Shown piece by piece: positions 33,517-44,261 of a stretch of 64,000 nt of DNA. Origin of the DNA: Sphaerisporangium corydalis (lineage in GTDB: Bacteria; Actinomycetota; Actinomycetes; Streptosporangiales; Streptosporangiaceae); the NCBI RefSeq assembly GCF_025506355.1, contig NZ_JANZYP010000004.1, forward strand, positions 177,667-241,666, given 5' to 3'. Within the stretch, counting starts at the first letter, position 1; each line of letters starts with the position of its first letter. The notes under the pieces are model-generated. The model ran no database searches. It had not been told where the DNA came from and was given only the letters and a program-made list of their open reading frames with translations. Position numbers and translations under genes: made by a program.

Positions 33517-34539
33517 GTGATCAGGTTCGGGCTGCACTCGGGCCAGCAGTACCGCACCTTCGACGAGGCCCTGCTCCTGTGGCGGCGCGCCGAGGAGCTG
33601 GGGTACGACTGGGTGTCGGTCTTCGACCACTACCGACCCCCGCTGGGCGGCCCCAATGGCGTCTGCTTCGACGGGCCGACGCTCCTGTCCGCGCTGGCGG
33701 CGCACACGAGCAGGGTCCGGTGCGCGATCCTGGTCTCCTCGGTCACCTGGCGCCATCCGGCGGTCGCGGCCGCCATCGCCGCCACCCTCGACCACGTCTC
33801 CGGCGGGCGGCTGGAGTTCGGGCTCGGCGCCGGCGGCCCCGACCTGGGCTACCAGCAGTACGGCATCCCCTTTCCCGAGCCGCGTGTCAGGCTGGAGATG
33901 CTGGAGGAGTACTGCCAGGTCGTGCGCGGGCTGTGGAGCCGGGAGCGCACGACCTTCCACGGCCGGCACTACGACCTGGTGGACGCCCGCCTCTCCCCCA
34001 AGCCGCTGCAGGCCCGGCTGCCGCTGGTCATCGGCGGCGGTGGCGAGAAGCGCACCCTGCGCGTCGTGGCCCGCCACGCCGACGTCTGGAACACCCTCGC
34101 CGGCGACCCCGGGGAGTACCGGCGCAAGCGGGAGGTGCTGGCCCGGCACTGCGCCGAGGCCGGGCGGGATCCGGGCGAGATCCGAGGGTCGATCACCTTC
34201 AGGGCCGTGCTCGCGGCCGACGAGGCGCGGGTGGGGCTGCGCCGGGCCGAGCGGCTCGCGATGCTGCCCGCCGGCTCGCCGGACCTGGCGGAGTACGTGA
34301 CCTTCGGCACCCCGGAGGAGTGCGTGCGCGACCTGCTCCCCTACGTCCGGCTCGGCGCACGCGACCTGCTGCTCGGGGTGCGCCCGCCCGTCGACTGGGA
34401 GACGGTCGAACTGTTCGCCGAACGGGTCGTCCCCGCCCTGCGCGCGGCGTCCGCGCCGACCGAATCTTCCGCACCGCCCACATCGACCGAACCGACCGCG
34501 CCGCCCGGACCGACCGCAGCGTCCGCGTCGTCCGCATGA
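33517..34539 (+). CDS. LLM-class (F420-dependent) oxidoreductase
   Basis: 340 residues with the luciferase-like barrel: IRFGLHSGQQYRTFDEALLLWRRAEELGYDWVSVFDHY, LDHVSGGRLEFGLGAG, RLEMLEEYCQVVRGLWS, LPLVIGGGGEKRTLRVVARHADVWN. These proteins use F420 or FMN; the GGRLEFGLGAG form is common in F420 users. GTG 33517 has GGGGG five bases upstream; GTG 33511 is possible. The tail is Thr/Ser/Pro/Ala-rich (APPTSTEPTAPPGP). First of three co-directional genes (LLM, BtpA, SIS) that are probably one operon. Substrate unknown. Confidence 0.85.
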   Translation: MIRFGLHSGQQYRTFDEALLLWRRAEELGYDWVSVFDHYRPPLGGPNGVCFDGPTLLSALAAHTSRVRCAILVSSVTWRHPAVAAAIAATLDHVSGGRLEFGLGAGGPDLGYQQYGIPFPEPRVRLEMLEEYCQVVRGLWSRERTTFHGRHYDLVDARLSPKPLQARLPLVIGGGGEKRTLRVVARHADVWNTLAGDPGEYRRKREVLARHCAEAGRDPGEIRGSITFRAVLAADEARVGLRRAERLAMLPAGSPDLAEYVTFGTPEECVRDLLPYVRLGARDLLLGVRPPVDWETVELFAERVVPALRAASAPTESSAPPTSTEPTAPPGPTAASASSA

Positions 34540-34553
34540 GGAAGGGGTGAGGT

Positions 34554-35351
34554 ATGGCGAACGGCAAGCTCGTGCTCGGCATGGTGCATCTGCGTCCCCT
34601 GCCCGGCACGCCGTTCCACGAGCACGGCGACCTCGACCGGACGCTGGCGGTCGCGGTCGAGTCCGCCCGCGCCCTGCACCAGGGAGGCGCGGACGGGTGC
34701 CTGGTGCAGACCGTCGAACGCGTCTACGGCGTCGCCGACGAGTCCGACCCGGCCAGGACGGCCGCCATGGCGCTGATCGTGCGCGAGATCACGCGGGCGA
34801 CCGGCGACGGCTTCCAGGTAGGGGTGCAGCTCATGCGCAACGCGATCAAGGCGTCGCTGGCCGTCGCCTCGGTCGCCGGGGGGACGTTCGTCCGCGCGGG
34901 CGCGCTGGTGGGCAGGACGCTCACCGAGCACGGCATGGTCGTGGCCGATCCGCTGGGCGTGGCCGAGTACCGCAACAAGATCGGCGCCCAGGGGGTGCGG
35001 GTCTTCGCGGACATCGACTCCGGGCATTTCACCTGGTACGGCCCGCCCAGGTCCACCGGCGAGGTGGCCTCGGCGGCGGCCAGGGCGGGCGCCGACGCCG
35101 TGGTCCTCGGCCGCCCCGACGAGACCCGGACCCTGGAGATGATCGCCTCGGTACGCGCGGCGCGACCTGACCTGCCGATCATCCTCGCCGGCCACACCGA
35201 CCACGGCAACGCGGCCCGGCTCCTGAAGGCGGCGGACGGGGCCTTCGTCGGCACATGCCTGGAACGCGACGGCTGGGGCGGAAGCATCGACCCCGACCTG
35301 GTCCGGTCATACGTGGACATAGTCCGCAACCTCGAACCGGAGAACGGGTGA
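34554..35351 (+). CDS. BtpA/SgcQ-family TIM-barrel protein
   Basis: 265 residues. Family signatures: LVLGMVHLRPLPGTP at the N-terminus, GGADGCLVQ, VGVQLMRN, AGTFVRAGA-type strand, VFADIDSGHF, AGADAVVLGRP, IILAGHTDHGNAARLLKAADGAFVGTCLERDG. The BtpA/SgcQ family is a phosphosugar-type barrel of poorly known reaction; SgcQ occurs in an E. coli sugar operon. It sits 14 bp after the LLM gene and overlaps the SIS gene (GTGA), which suggests that the two act on the same phosphorylated sugar-like compound (inference). Confidence 0.82.
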   Translation: MANGKLVLGMVHLRPLPGTPFHEHGDLDRTLAVAVESARALHQGGADGCLVQTVERVYGVADESDPARTAAMALIVREITRATGDGFQVGVQLMRNAIKASLAVASVAGGTFVRAGALVGRTLTEHGMVVADPLGVAEYRNKIGAQGVRVFADIDSGHFTWYGPPRSTGEVASAAARAGADAVVLGRPDETRTLEMIASVRAARPDLPIILAGHTDHGNAARLLKAADGAFVGTCLERDGWGGSIDPDLVRSYVDIVRNLEPENG

Positions 35352-36400
35352 GCCCCGGCATGTTGCTGCGAGAGGCGGCGGCGCTCGCCGAGGATCTGCG
35401 TGAGCGGGTGCCCGTGTTCGCCGGGCGGGCCGCCGGTCTGCTGTCCGCCTCCGAGTGGTCCGCGGTCCGGCAGGTGTACCTGGTCGGCGACGGCGACTCC
35501 TACCACGCGGCGTGCGCGGCCGAGATGGCGTTCGAGACGATCGGCGGCGTCACCTGCCGGCCGATGAGCGCGTTCCGGTTCGCCGAGTACGGCTCCGGGT
35601 GGATGCGGGACCCCGGCGGGACCCTGGTCGTGGCGGCCACCGCCTCGGGCCGCACGCCCGCGGTGCTGGACGCCCTGCGGCGGGCCCGGGAGCACGGCGC
35701 GCCGACCGTCGCGATCACCGGCACGGCCGGTTCCCCCGTGACCGAGGTGGCCGACCGGGTGCTCGCCGTGGAACTGCCGGACAAGGAACCGGGCCCGGGG
35801 GTCCGCAGCTACCAGGCGACCCTCCTGGGCATGCTGCTGCTCGCACTCCGACTGGGCGACGCCGGCACACTACTCGGCGAACTCACCGCCCTCGCGGACG
35901 TCGTGACCGCCACCGACAGAGCACTGACCGCCCACACGGACGTCGCCGGGTGGGTGGCGGCGGCTCCGGTGATGGTCGTCGCCGGTAGCGGTCCGAACCA
36001 TGGCACCGCCCAGTACGCGGCGGCGAAGCTGGTCGAGGGTGCCGGGGTCATGGCGATGGGTCAGGACCTGGAGGAATGGTGCCATGTCGAGCGGTGGGCC
36101 TACCCCCTCGACATGCCGGTCTTCGTCATCGCGGTGCCCGGCCGCTCCCACGCGCGGGCGGTCGCCATGGCCGCCCGGGCGCGCGAGCTCGGCAGAAGGG
36201 TCGTCGCCGTCGCCCACGCCGGGGACGGCGCCATCGCGCCGCACGCCCACGCGCTGCTCCCGGTCGCCCGCCCAGAGACGGGCGACGTGCGCGAGGCCTT
36301 CTCCCCGCTGGTCTGCCACGTCTTCGCCGCCCACCTCGCCGCGCACGTCGCGACGACCCTGGGCCGCCTCCCCTTCCACGCCGACCGCGCGGTCACGTGA
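35348..36400 (+). CDS. SIS-domain sugar isomerase/deaminase-like protein
   Basis: 350 residues with two SIS folds: VYLVGDGDSYHAACAAEMAFE and ATASGRTPAVLDALRRAREHGAPTVAITGTAGSPV in the first, VMVVAGSGPNHGTAQYAAAKLVEGAGVMAMGQDLEEWCHVERW in the second. This layout is that of the GlmS isomerase half and of FrlB/AgaS-type enzymes that bind amino-sugar phosphates. There is no glutaminase domain. GTG 35348 overlaps the BtpA stop; ATG 35360 lacks a ribosome-binding site. Together with BtpA it suggests a phosphosugar or amino-sugar step in the cluster. Confidence 0.82.
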   Translation: MSPGMLLREAAALAEDLRERVPVFAGRAAGLLSASEWSAVRQVYLVGDGDSYHAACAAEMAFETIGGVTCRPMSAFRFAEYGSGWMRDPGGTLVVAATASGRTPAVLDALRRAREHGAPTVAITGTAGSPVTEVADRVLAVELPDKEPGPGVRSYQATLLGMLLLALRLGDAGTLLGELTALADVVTATDRALTAHTDVAGWVAAAPVMVVAGSGPNHGTAQYAAAKLVEGAGVMAMGQDLEEWCHVERWAYPLDMPVFVIAVPGRSHARAVAMAARARELGRRVVAVAHAGDGAIAPHAHALLPVARPETGDVREAFSPLVCHVFAAHLAAHVATTLGRLPFHADRAVT

Positions 36401-36424
36401 GGCAGCGGCCCCGGGGTCGTGGGG

Positions 36425-37807
36425 TCATGTGAGGCGGGCGGTGATGGTTTTGGGGCGTTGGTATTCGGTCAGGGCGAGGACGCTGAGGTCGGTTCCGTGT
36501 CCGGAGTGCCCGCGTCCGCCGTGCGGTAGTTCGGCGGTCTGTTCCAGGTGGCAGTTCAGCCACACCTCCCCGCCGTTCACCGCCGCAGCGATGTCCAGCG
36601 CCGCCCCCAGCCCGGTGCTCCACACACTGGCGGCGAGGGCCTGCGGCACGCCGTTGGCCATCCGTACCGCCTCGTCCGGGTCGCCGGCCGCCTGGACGGT
36701 CAGCACGGGGCCGAACACCTCGCGTTCCACGGCCGGGTCGCCGGGTTGCAGGCCGGCGAGCACCGTGGCGGGCCGCCAGTAACCGCCCGACTCGTCCTCG
36801 CCCGCCGCCACCTCCCCGATGTGCCGGACGCTTGCTCCGCTCGCCTCCATGATGCGGTCGAAGCGGGCCGCCTGGGCGGCGTTGTTGAGCGGCCCGAAGT
36901 CGATGCCCGCCCGCAGCGCCGACATGGCCTCGGCGAGACGCTCGACCGTCTCGGCGTGGTTCTCGCGCAGGGTGATGACCCTGGCGGGCGCCGCGCAGCT
37001 CTGGCCGGCGTTGTAGGTGGAGGCGCGGGCGAGGTCGGCGTAGGTGTGTCCTGGCGCGTCGGGCAGCACGATCGCCGGGCAGTTGCCGCCCAGTTCCAGG
37101 CTCACCTTGCGCAGCCCCGCCCGGCTCACCACGTCGAGCCCGCCGGCGACGCTCCCCGTGAACGCGACCACGTCCACCTCGGCCTCCACCAGCAACCGGC
37201 CGGTGTCCCGGTCGCCGGCCACCGTGGTCAGCACGCCCGGCCCGAGTACCTGGGCGGCGTGGCGGGCCAGGAGCCGCCCGCTGTCGGGGGTCGTCTCGGC
37301 GGGCTTCAGGACGACCGCGTTGCCGGCGGCCAGCGCGGGGGCCAGCCGCCACATCGCCATCAGCAGCGGATAGTTCCACGGGACCACGGCCGCGACGACG
37401 CCGAACGGCTCCCAGCGCACCCAGCTCTCCCGGCCGGGGAGCCGCCGCCCGGCCGCCGGGGCCAGATCCGCGCGCGCGGCGCCCGCGTAGAAGCGCAGCA
37501 CGTCCACGCTCTGCGCCACCTCGGCGAGCGCGTCGGCGGGCGGTTTGCCCGTACCGGCCCGTTCGGCGGCGGCGTACTCCCCGGCGTTGTCCTCGATCAG
37601 CCCGGCCAGCCGCAGCAGCAGGAGCGAGCGGTCGCGCGTGGTGTGCGCCGCCCAGCCCGGCTGGGCGCGGCGGGCGTCCGCGACGGCGCGAGCGACGTCC
37701 CCGGCGTCACCGGGACGCGCGGACGCCCGCGCCCGCCCCGTGCGCGGGTCGTAAAGGATCGCGGACGCGGTGCCGGGGGGATCGGTGGTCAGGGGTGCTC
37801 GGCGCAT
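36425..37807 (-). CDS. NAD(P)-dependent aldehyde dehydrogenase
   Basis: 460 residues of the ALDH superfamily: VVPWNYPLLMAMWRLAPALAAGN, KPAETTPDSG, FTGSVAGG, catalytic Glu in LELGGNCP and nucleophilic Cys in NAGQSCAAPAR, EVFGPVLTV near the end. It oxidises an aldehyde to the acid; the sequence class is near aminoaldehyde dehydrogenases, which would fit supply of an amino-acid building block. Its ATG lies in the second copy of the duplicated 3' end of the upstream gene, which provides GAGG seven bases before it. Convergent with the SIS gene. Confidence 0.88.
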   Translation of the reverse strand: MRRAPLTTDPPGTASAILYDPRTGRARASARPGDAGDVARAVADARRAQPGWAAHTTRDRSLLLLRLAGLIEDNAGEYAAAERAGTGKPPADALAEVAQSVDVLRFYAGAARADLAPAAGRRLPGRESWVRWEPFGVVAAVVPWNYPLLMAMWRLAPALAAGNAVVLKPAETTPDSGRLLARHAAQVLGPGVLTTVAGDRDTGRLLVEAEVDVVAFTGSVAGGLDVVSRAGLRKVSLELGGNCPAIVLPDAPGHTYADLARASTYNAGQSCAAPARVITLRENHAETVERLAEAMSALRAGIDFGPLNNAAQAARFDRIMEASGASVRHIGEVAAGEDESGGYWRPATVLAGLQPGDPAVEREVFGPVLTVQAAGDPDEAVRMANGVPQALAASVWSTGLGAALDIAAAVNGGEVWLNCHLEQTAELPHGGRGHSGHGTDLSVLALTEYQRPKTITARLT

Positions 37808-37902
37808 GGGACGACCTCGATCTCGTAGGCGGACGCCGTCCCGGGGGCGCCGGGCTCGGCGGTCAGAACTGCTCGACGCACGGGACGACCTCGATCTCGT
37901 AG
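37787..37902. repeat. Duplicated 3' end of the cyclotransferase gene at the start of the ALDH gene
   Basis: A 42-bp segment at 37861-37902, holding the cyclotransferase stop and last residues (YEIEVVPCVEQF), recurs at 37787-37828 with about five mismatches, offset 74 bp. The downstream copy overlaps the ALDH start and supplies its ribosome-binding site. Confidence 0.85.
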
Positions 37903-38615
37903 AGGGTGGGCCACAGTTTCCCGGTGACGAAGAGCCGGTCGCCGGACGGGTCGTGTGCGATTCCGTTCAGCACGGCGCCGTCCGGGCAGCGGTCGCGGGG
38001 GTAGGGGTTGAGGCCGGACAGGTCGATCCAGGAGGTCACCACGCCGGTGCCGGGGTCGATGCGCGCGACGCGGTCGGAGTACCAGACGTTCGCGTACAGC
38101 TCGCCCCCGGCCATCTGCAGCTCGTTCAGCCTCGTCACCGGGGAGCCGCCGCTGGTCACCCGGGCCAGGGACCGCTGCGCGCGCCCGCCGGTGGCCGGCC
38201 GGTACAGCTCGTCGGTCCCGTCGCTCATGATGAGCTCGCCACCGTGTTCGGCCAGGCCCCAGCCCTCGCCGTCGATCCCGAACTCCCCGATCCGCGCCAG
38301 GTCGTCCTTGCGGTGGACGAAGCCCCGCTTCTGCCGCCAGGTGAGCTGGTACAGCAGGTCGCCCACCAGGGCGATGCCCTCCGCCCAGTACTCCTGGCCG
38401 AGCGGCCTGCGGTCCAGGACCCTGCCGGTGGCCGCCTCGACCCTGCGCAGCTCGGACCGCCCGTACAGGCCCACGCTCTCGTAGAACACGCCGTCGTCCC
38501 AGACGAGCCCCTGGGTGAAGGCCTGGGGGTCGTGCGGGTAGCGCCCGCGGACCCGATAGGTGTACTCCCGGGGCGCCACGACCGGACCGGTCGTCTCGTC
38601 GCGCATGGCGGTCAT
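37863..38615 (-). CDS. Glutamine cyclotransferase-like beta-propeller protein
   Basis: 250 residues with landmarks of the plant/bacterial glutaminyl cyclotransferase family: YPHDPQAFTQGLVWDDGVFYESVGLYGRS, GQEYWAEGIALVGDLLYQLTW, GWGLAEHGGELIMSDG, LNELQMAGGELYANVWYSDRVARIDPGTG and LNGIAHDPSGDRLFVTGK. These form N-terminal pyroglutamate from glutamine. There is no signal peptide, unlike most bacterial members, so it would act in the cytoplasm on the pathway product. Start ATG 38615 overlaps the ATP-grasp stop. If it is active, the product may carry pyroglutamate (inference). Confidence 0.8.
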   Translation of the reverse strand: MTAMRDETTGPVVAPREYTYRVRGRYPHDPQAFTQGLVWDDGVFYESVGLYGRSELRRVEAATGRVLDRRPLGQEYWAEGIALVGDLLYQLTWRQKRGFVHRKDDLARIGEFGIDGEGWGLAEHGGELIMSDGTDELYRPATGGRAQRSLARVTSGGSPVTRLNELQMAGGELYANVWYSDRVARIDPGTGVVTSWIDLSGLNPYPRDRCPDGAVLNGIAHDPSGDRLFVTGKLWPTLYEIEVVPCVEQF

Positions 38616-39882
38616 GTCCGGTTCGAGGTGGTATGGGCGAGGACGACGCCGGGTCGGGTGGGGCCGGGTTCGAGGATGGTCTCCCGGATGAACCAGTCCG
38701 TGGCCTCGGCGAGGACGCCCTCGGCCTCGCGGCGCGTGTGCCCGGAGACCAGCAGGGAGCCCATCTCGTCGATGCTGAGCGCCGCCGGCCCCAGCACGTC
38801 GCCCTCCGCCACACCCAGGCGGTAACCCTGGACGCCGTCGACCGGGCAGGCGCGGGGGATCCGCACGACCGTCCCGGGGCGGGGCGGGAACAACGCGAGC
38901 CCGGCGATCCTGGCGGGCGCGGCGGGCAGCGGGGGCAGGGACCGGCCCGCGACGGCGCGCACGTACACCTCGGCGAGCGAGACGCCGAACCCGAGCTCGA
39001 CCGCCTCCTCGATCCTGCCCCCGCCGAGCCGGCAGGCGATCTCGTTGAGGACCAGGCCGCCGCCCGGGGTGACGAAGATCTCGGCGTGGAACAGCGAGAC
39101 CGGCTCGGTGGGCAGCGCGGCCAGCGCCCGGCGGGTCAGGTCGCACAGCGGCGCGCGCAACGGGTCGTCCCGGTCCAGCATCACGCTGCGGAGCGGCTCG
39201 CCGGACAGGACGCCCAGGCACGAGGTGTCCCCCTGGGTGGACGGCCAGATGAGCGCGGGTTCGCCGCCGATGACGATGCCGTCCACGTGCGCCATCTGAT
39301 GGCCGAGGTACCGCTCCACCATCAGCGGCGCGCCGTGATCCTCCCCCAGCCCCGGCGCCCGGCCCGCGTAGCCGAGCAGGTCCGCCTCGCCGCGCAGGAC
39401 CTCCACCCCGATGGAGGCGCCTCCCCTGCGGGGCTTCACCACGACGGGGTACCCGTGGTCGCGGACGAAACCGGCGAGCGACGTCAGATCGGGCGCGGCG
39501 GCGAAGGGCACCACCGGGATCCCCGCCGCCCCCAGCAGCTCCTTCATGCGGATCTTGTCGCGGTACGCGGTCGCGGCCGCGACGCCCTGCCCGTGGACGC
39601 CGAGGCTCTCGCGCAGCCGCGCGGCCCGGAGCAGGTCGAACTCGGAGGTGGTGACGATCCTGTCGAAGCCGTACTCGGCGTGCAGGCGCATCACCTCGTT
39701 CTCGACCAGAGGGCTGTCATGGAACGGGTCCATGAGGCTGACGTGCGCGTACCCGGCCCGCGCCTGGGAGGACGCCCCCCGCGCGGCCGTCGCGTCGCTC
39801 AGCAGCACCACCTGGTGCTCCGGCCCGATCCATCGCGGGTAGGGGCGGGTGGACAGCGGCGCCCGGTTCATGACGAGGACGT

Positions 39883-39886
<4 letters not shown>
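38612..39886 (-). CDS. ATP-grasp carboxylate-amine ligase
   Basis: 424 residues. N-terminal pre-ATP-grasp domain ([34 protein letters not shown]), ATP-binding segment [19 protein letters not shown], then [22 protein letters not shown] and the metal-binding [26 protein letters not shown]. The family joins amino acids or an acid and an amine through an acyl phosphate. Placed between the A-PCP protein and the cyclotransferase, it is the best candidate for amide-bond formation in a cluster without condensation domains. GTG 39886 overlaps the preceding stop (GTGA). Confidence 0.85.
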
Positions 39887-41904
<2,018 letters not shown>

Positions 41905-41957
41905 GCCCACCTTCTGTCGGTCTCGCGTCGCGGCACGGCGGATCCGCCCGCCCTCGA

Positions 41958-41989
41958 AGGCTGCCAACCGGCTTTGCATTCCGGTTGCA
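41958..41989 (-). promoter_or_regulatory. SARP-type promoter of the A-PCP operon
   Basis: Plus-strand TTGCA at 41974-41978 and 41985-41989 are direct repeats 11 bp apart. Read on the minus strand, TGCAA-N6-TGCAA is followed after ten bases by CAGCCT (41963-41958), an A2/T6 -10-like hexamer at the same position as in the other two sites. The start codon follows about 55 bp on. Confidence 0.72.
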
Positions 41990-42004
41990 GAGCGCGGGCG
42001 GCCG

Positions 42005-43255
42005 TCAGCGGGTGCGCTCGGCCCAGCGGACGACGGGGGCCACGGCGAAGCCCAGCGCCGCGAAGACCGCGGCGCACACGAGCCAGCCCAGCGTGCCGCC
42101 GCCGAAGACGAGGCCGGTCAGCGCCGCCGGGGCGATGACGTGCCCGAGCAGGATGCCCATCGAGTGCGCGCCCTGGTACTGCCCCTGCGCGTGCGGCGGG
42201 GCCAGCGCGAAGGAGATGCTCCAACCGGCCGCCGACTGGCGCAGTTCGCCCATCACATGCGCGAGTGCCCCGGCGACGAGCAGCGCCACGGCCACCGGCG
42301 CCGGCGTCCCGGAGGAGCCGGCGAACAGCAGGCAGGCCACGGCGACGCAGATCCCGCCCGACCGCGACGCCCTGGCCGCGCCGGACGGCGTGTCTGTGCC
42401 CCGGGAGGCGCGCACCTGCAACGCCACGACGGCCGTCGTGTTGAGCACGAACAGCACCGCGACCAGCCAGCGCGGCGCCTCGGTGCGGGCGGCGATCCAC
42501 AACGGCACCACGAGCTGGATGAGCACGAAGTGCGTGGACGACAGCCCGTCGACGACGGTGTAGACCAGGAACGGCAGGTCCCGCAGCGCGACCAGCCGTG
42601 GCCCGCCCGCCGGGGGCCTGGCCGGCGGCGGGGACGGCGCCCGGACGCAGATCGCCGCCGCGACCAGGTAGGTGGCCGCGTTGCCGAGGATCATCACCAG
42701 GTACGCGGGCCTGGTGTCCACCGCGATGCCGAACCCGGCGCAGGCGGCGCCCCCGGCCAGGCCCACGTTGGTGACCGCGCGCAGGTAGGCGCGGGTGCGG
42801 ACCCGCTCGCCTGCCGGGACGGCGCCGCCGATGAGCGAGCCGCGCGCGCCTGCCGCCCCGGAGTCGGTGACCGCGATGAGCGCGGAGACGACCAGGAACG
42901 CGGGGAAGGACCCCACCAGGACGAGCGCCGCGCCGGCGGCGGACTGGGCGAGCAGGAACCCGACGAGCATCCCCCTCGGCCCGTACCTGTCGGCGAGGTA
43001 GCCCATCGGGGTGCTGACCAGCGTCGACACCAGCGCGGCCAGCGTCAGGCCCGCCCCGACCTGCCAGACGGCGAGCCCGGCGGACCGGGTCAGGAAGAAC
43101 GCGGCGCACGTCATCCACAGGCCGTTGCCGAACGTGTTGACCAGCGTGGCCGCCGCGAGGACGCGGGCGGCGCCCGGTTCCGGGGCCATCGCGCGCAACC
43201 GCGTCAGGCGCGGCCGGGTCGGGGAAGGCCGGTCGTCGACCGTCTGCCGGTTCAC
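42005..43255 (-). CDS. MFS transporter, probable product exporter
   Basis: 416 residues with about 12 membrane segments. The signature loop between helices 2 and 3 reads [16 protein letters not shown]; other segments include [44 protein letters not shown] and [28 protein letters not shown] 43255 overlaps the upstream oxygenase stop (GTGA). Last gene of the cupin-aminotransferase-oxygenase-MFS operon, so it most likely exports the product or confers self-protection. The next operon's promoter lies just downstream of its stop. Confidence 0.87.
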   Translation of the reverse strand: MNRQTVDDRPSPTRPRLTRLRAMAPEPGAARVLAAATLVNTFGNGLWMTCAAFFLTRSAGLAVWQVGAGLTLAALVSTLVSTPMGYLADRYGPRGMLVGFLLAQSAAGAALVLVGSFPAFLVVSALIAVTDSGAAGARGSLIGGAVPAGERVRTRAYLRAVTNVGLAGGAACAGFGIAVDTRPAYLVMILGNAATYLVAAAICVRAPSPPPARPPAGGPRLVALRDLPFLVYTVVDGLSSTHFVLIQLVVPLWIAARTEAPRWLVAVLFVLNTTAVVALQVRASRGTDTPSGAARASRSGGICVAVACLLFAGSSGTPAPVAVALLVAGALAHVMGELRQSAAGWSISFALAPPHAQGQYQGAHSMGILLGHVIAPAALTGLVFGGGTLGWLVCAAVFAALGFAVAPVVRWAERTR

Positions 43256-44115
43256 GCGACGATCCGCAGGCGCCGCAGGTGCCGTCGCGGGACCGAGGGG
43301 TCGACCAGCCCCGCCGTGCGGCCGTGGAACAGGAACGTGTTGTCGATGACCACCAGCGAACCCGGGCGCCATCGCGTGCCGGCGGCGCCCCCGGTGTACA
43401 TGGCGGCGAGCAGGGCGCGGATGGCCTTGTCGACCTCGGCCGCGCCGGCGCCGCCGGTGTGGGTCCACTCCAGGGGCTGCGAGCCGAAGTCCCGGAACGA
43501 GAAGACCGGGCGGCCCCCGGCGTACCGCAGGATGGCCGGGCCACGCTCGTTGCGGCGGTAGCGGGTCCGCGAGAGCACGTCCGCCTGGGCGGGCGTCAGC
43601 CGGCGGGCCACGTCCGCCATGGGGACCAGGACGGTCTGTGTGCCGGTCGCGGCACCGGGTTCCAGGCACATCAGGACGATGTACCGGGGTTGCCCGGCGG
43701 CGGGCCGCCCGCTGCCCTCGCTGTGCAGGGTCAGCGGGCTGGCCGCGAACGGCTGGAGCGCGACGTCCGGGGTCGCCTCGTGCTCGGTGACCAGGTTGAG
43801 GATGACGTCGTCCTCCACGTACGGCCGGACGGACGGGTCGGTCTCGGGCATCGCCCGGCCGAGCAGCGCGCCGAGGGCCAGGAAGCGGTCGTTGGTCAGC
43901 GGCCGGTCCAGCGCCGCCACGGCGAGCCCCCGCCGGCCCAGTCCGGCAAGCAGCGCTCCCCCGCCGGCGTTCGGGAAGTCGTTCGCGCGGGCCGTGCGAA
44001 CCGGCACGTCCGGGGCGGGCAGCTCCGACCTGCCGTCGAGCAGTTCGCGCCGCGCGCGGACGTGCGGGTCGCCGGGCCGTTCGGCGAAGACCCCCTCGAC
44101 CACGGGCCGGGACAC
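43252..44115 (-). CDS. TauD/clavaminate-synthase-like Fe(II)/2-oxoglutarate oxygenase
   Basis: 287 residues from GTG 44115 (GAGAGG eight bases upstream); a frame extension to ATG 44241 would add a repeat-like, charged N-terminus. The iron facial triad is visible as His-x-Glu in LTLHSEGSG (Glu replacing Asp, as in arginine/asparagine beta-hydroxylases) and the distal His in TFLFHGRTAG, followed by an Arg-rich C-terminus (PRRHLRRLRIV) that can bind 2-oxoglutarate. The subfamily usually hydroxylates free or carrier-bound amino acids. Overlaps the MFS start; follows the aminotransferase gene. Confidence 0.85.
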   Translation of the reverse strand: MSRPVVEGVFAERPGDPHVRARRELLDGRSELPAPDVPVRTARANDFPNAGGGALLAGLGRRGLAVAALDRPLTNDRFLALGALLGRAMPETDPSVRPYVEDDVILNLVTEHEATPDVALQPFAASPLTLHSEGSGRPAAGQPRYIVLMCLEPGAATGTQTVLVPMADVARRLTPAQADVLSRTRYRRNERGPAILRYAGGRPVFSFRDFGSQPLEWTHTGGAGAAEVDKAIRALLAAMYTGGAAGTRWRPGSLVVIDNTFLFHGRTAGLVDPSVPRRHLRRLRIVA

Positions 44116-44157
44116 GCGGGCACCTCTCTGGGACGTCTGGTCGTCTTCGCGGGACAC

Positions 44158-44261
44158 GTCATCGCCTCCCCGGGTCGTCCGATCGTCCTCGGGGGACGCG
44201 CAGGCGCGTCCCCGGGTCGTCTGGGCGGGTGTCTGGGGCATGTCATCGCCTTCCCGGGGTC
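44158..44261. repeat. Duplicated junction sequence between aminotransferase and oxygenase genes
   Basis: gtcatcgcctccccgggtc (44158-44176) and gtcatcgccttcccggggtc (44242-44261) are near-identical. The right copy contains the aminotransferase stop codon (44243-44245) and its last codons; the left copy repeats that end 84 bp further on, inside the region before the oxygenase GTG. Confidence 0.7.
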
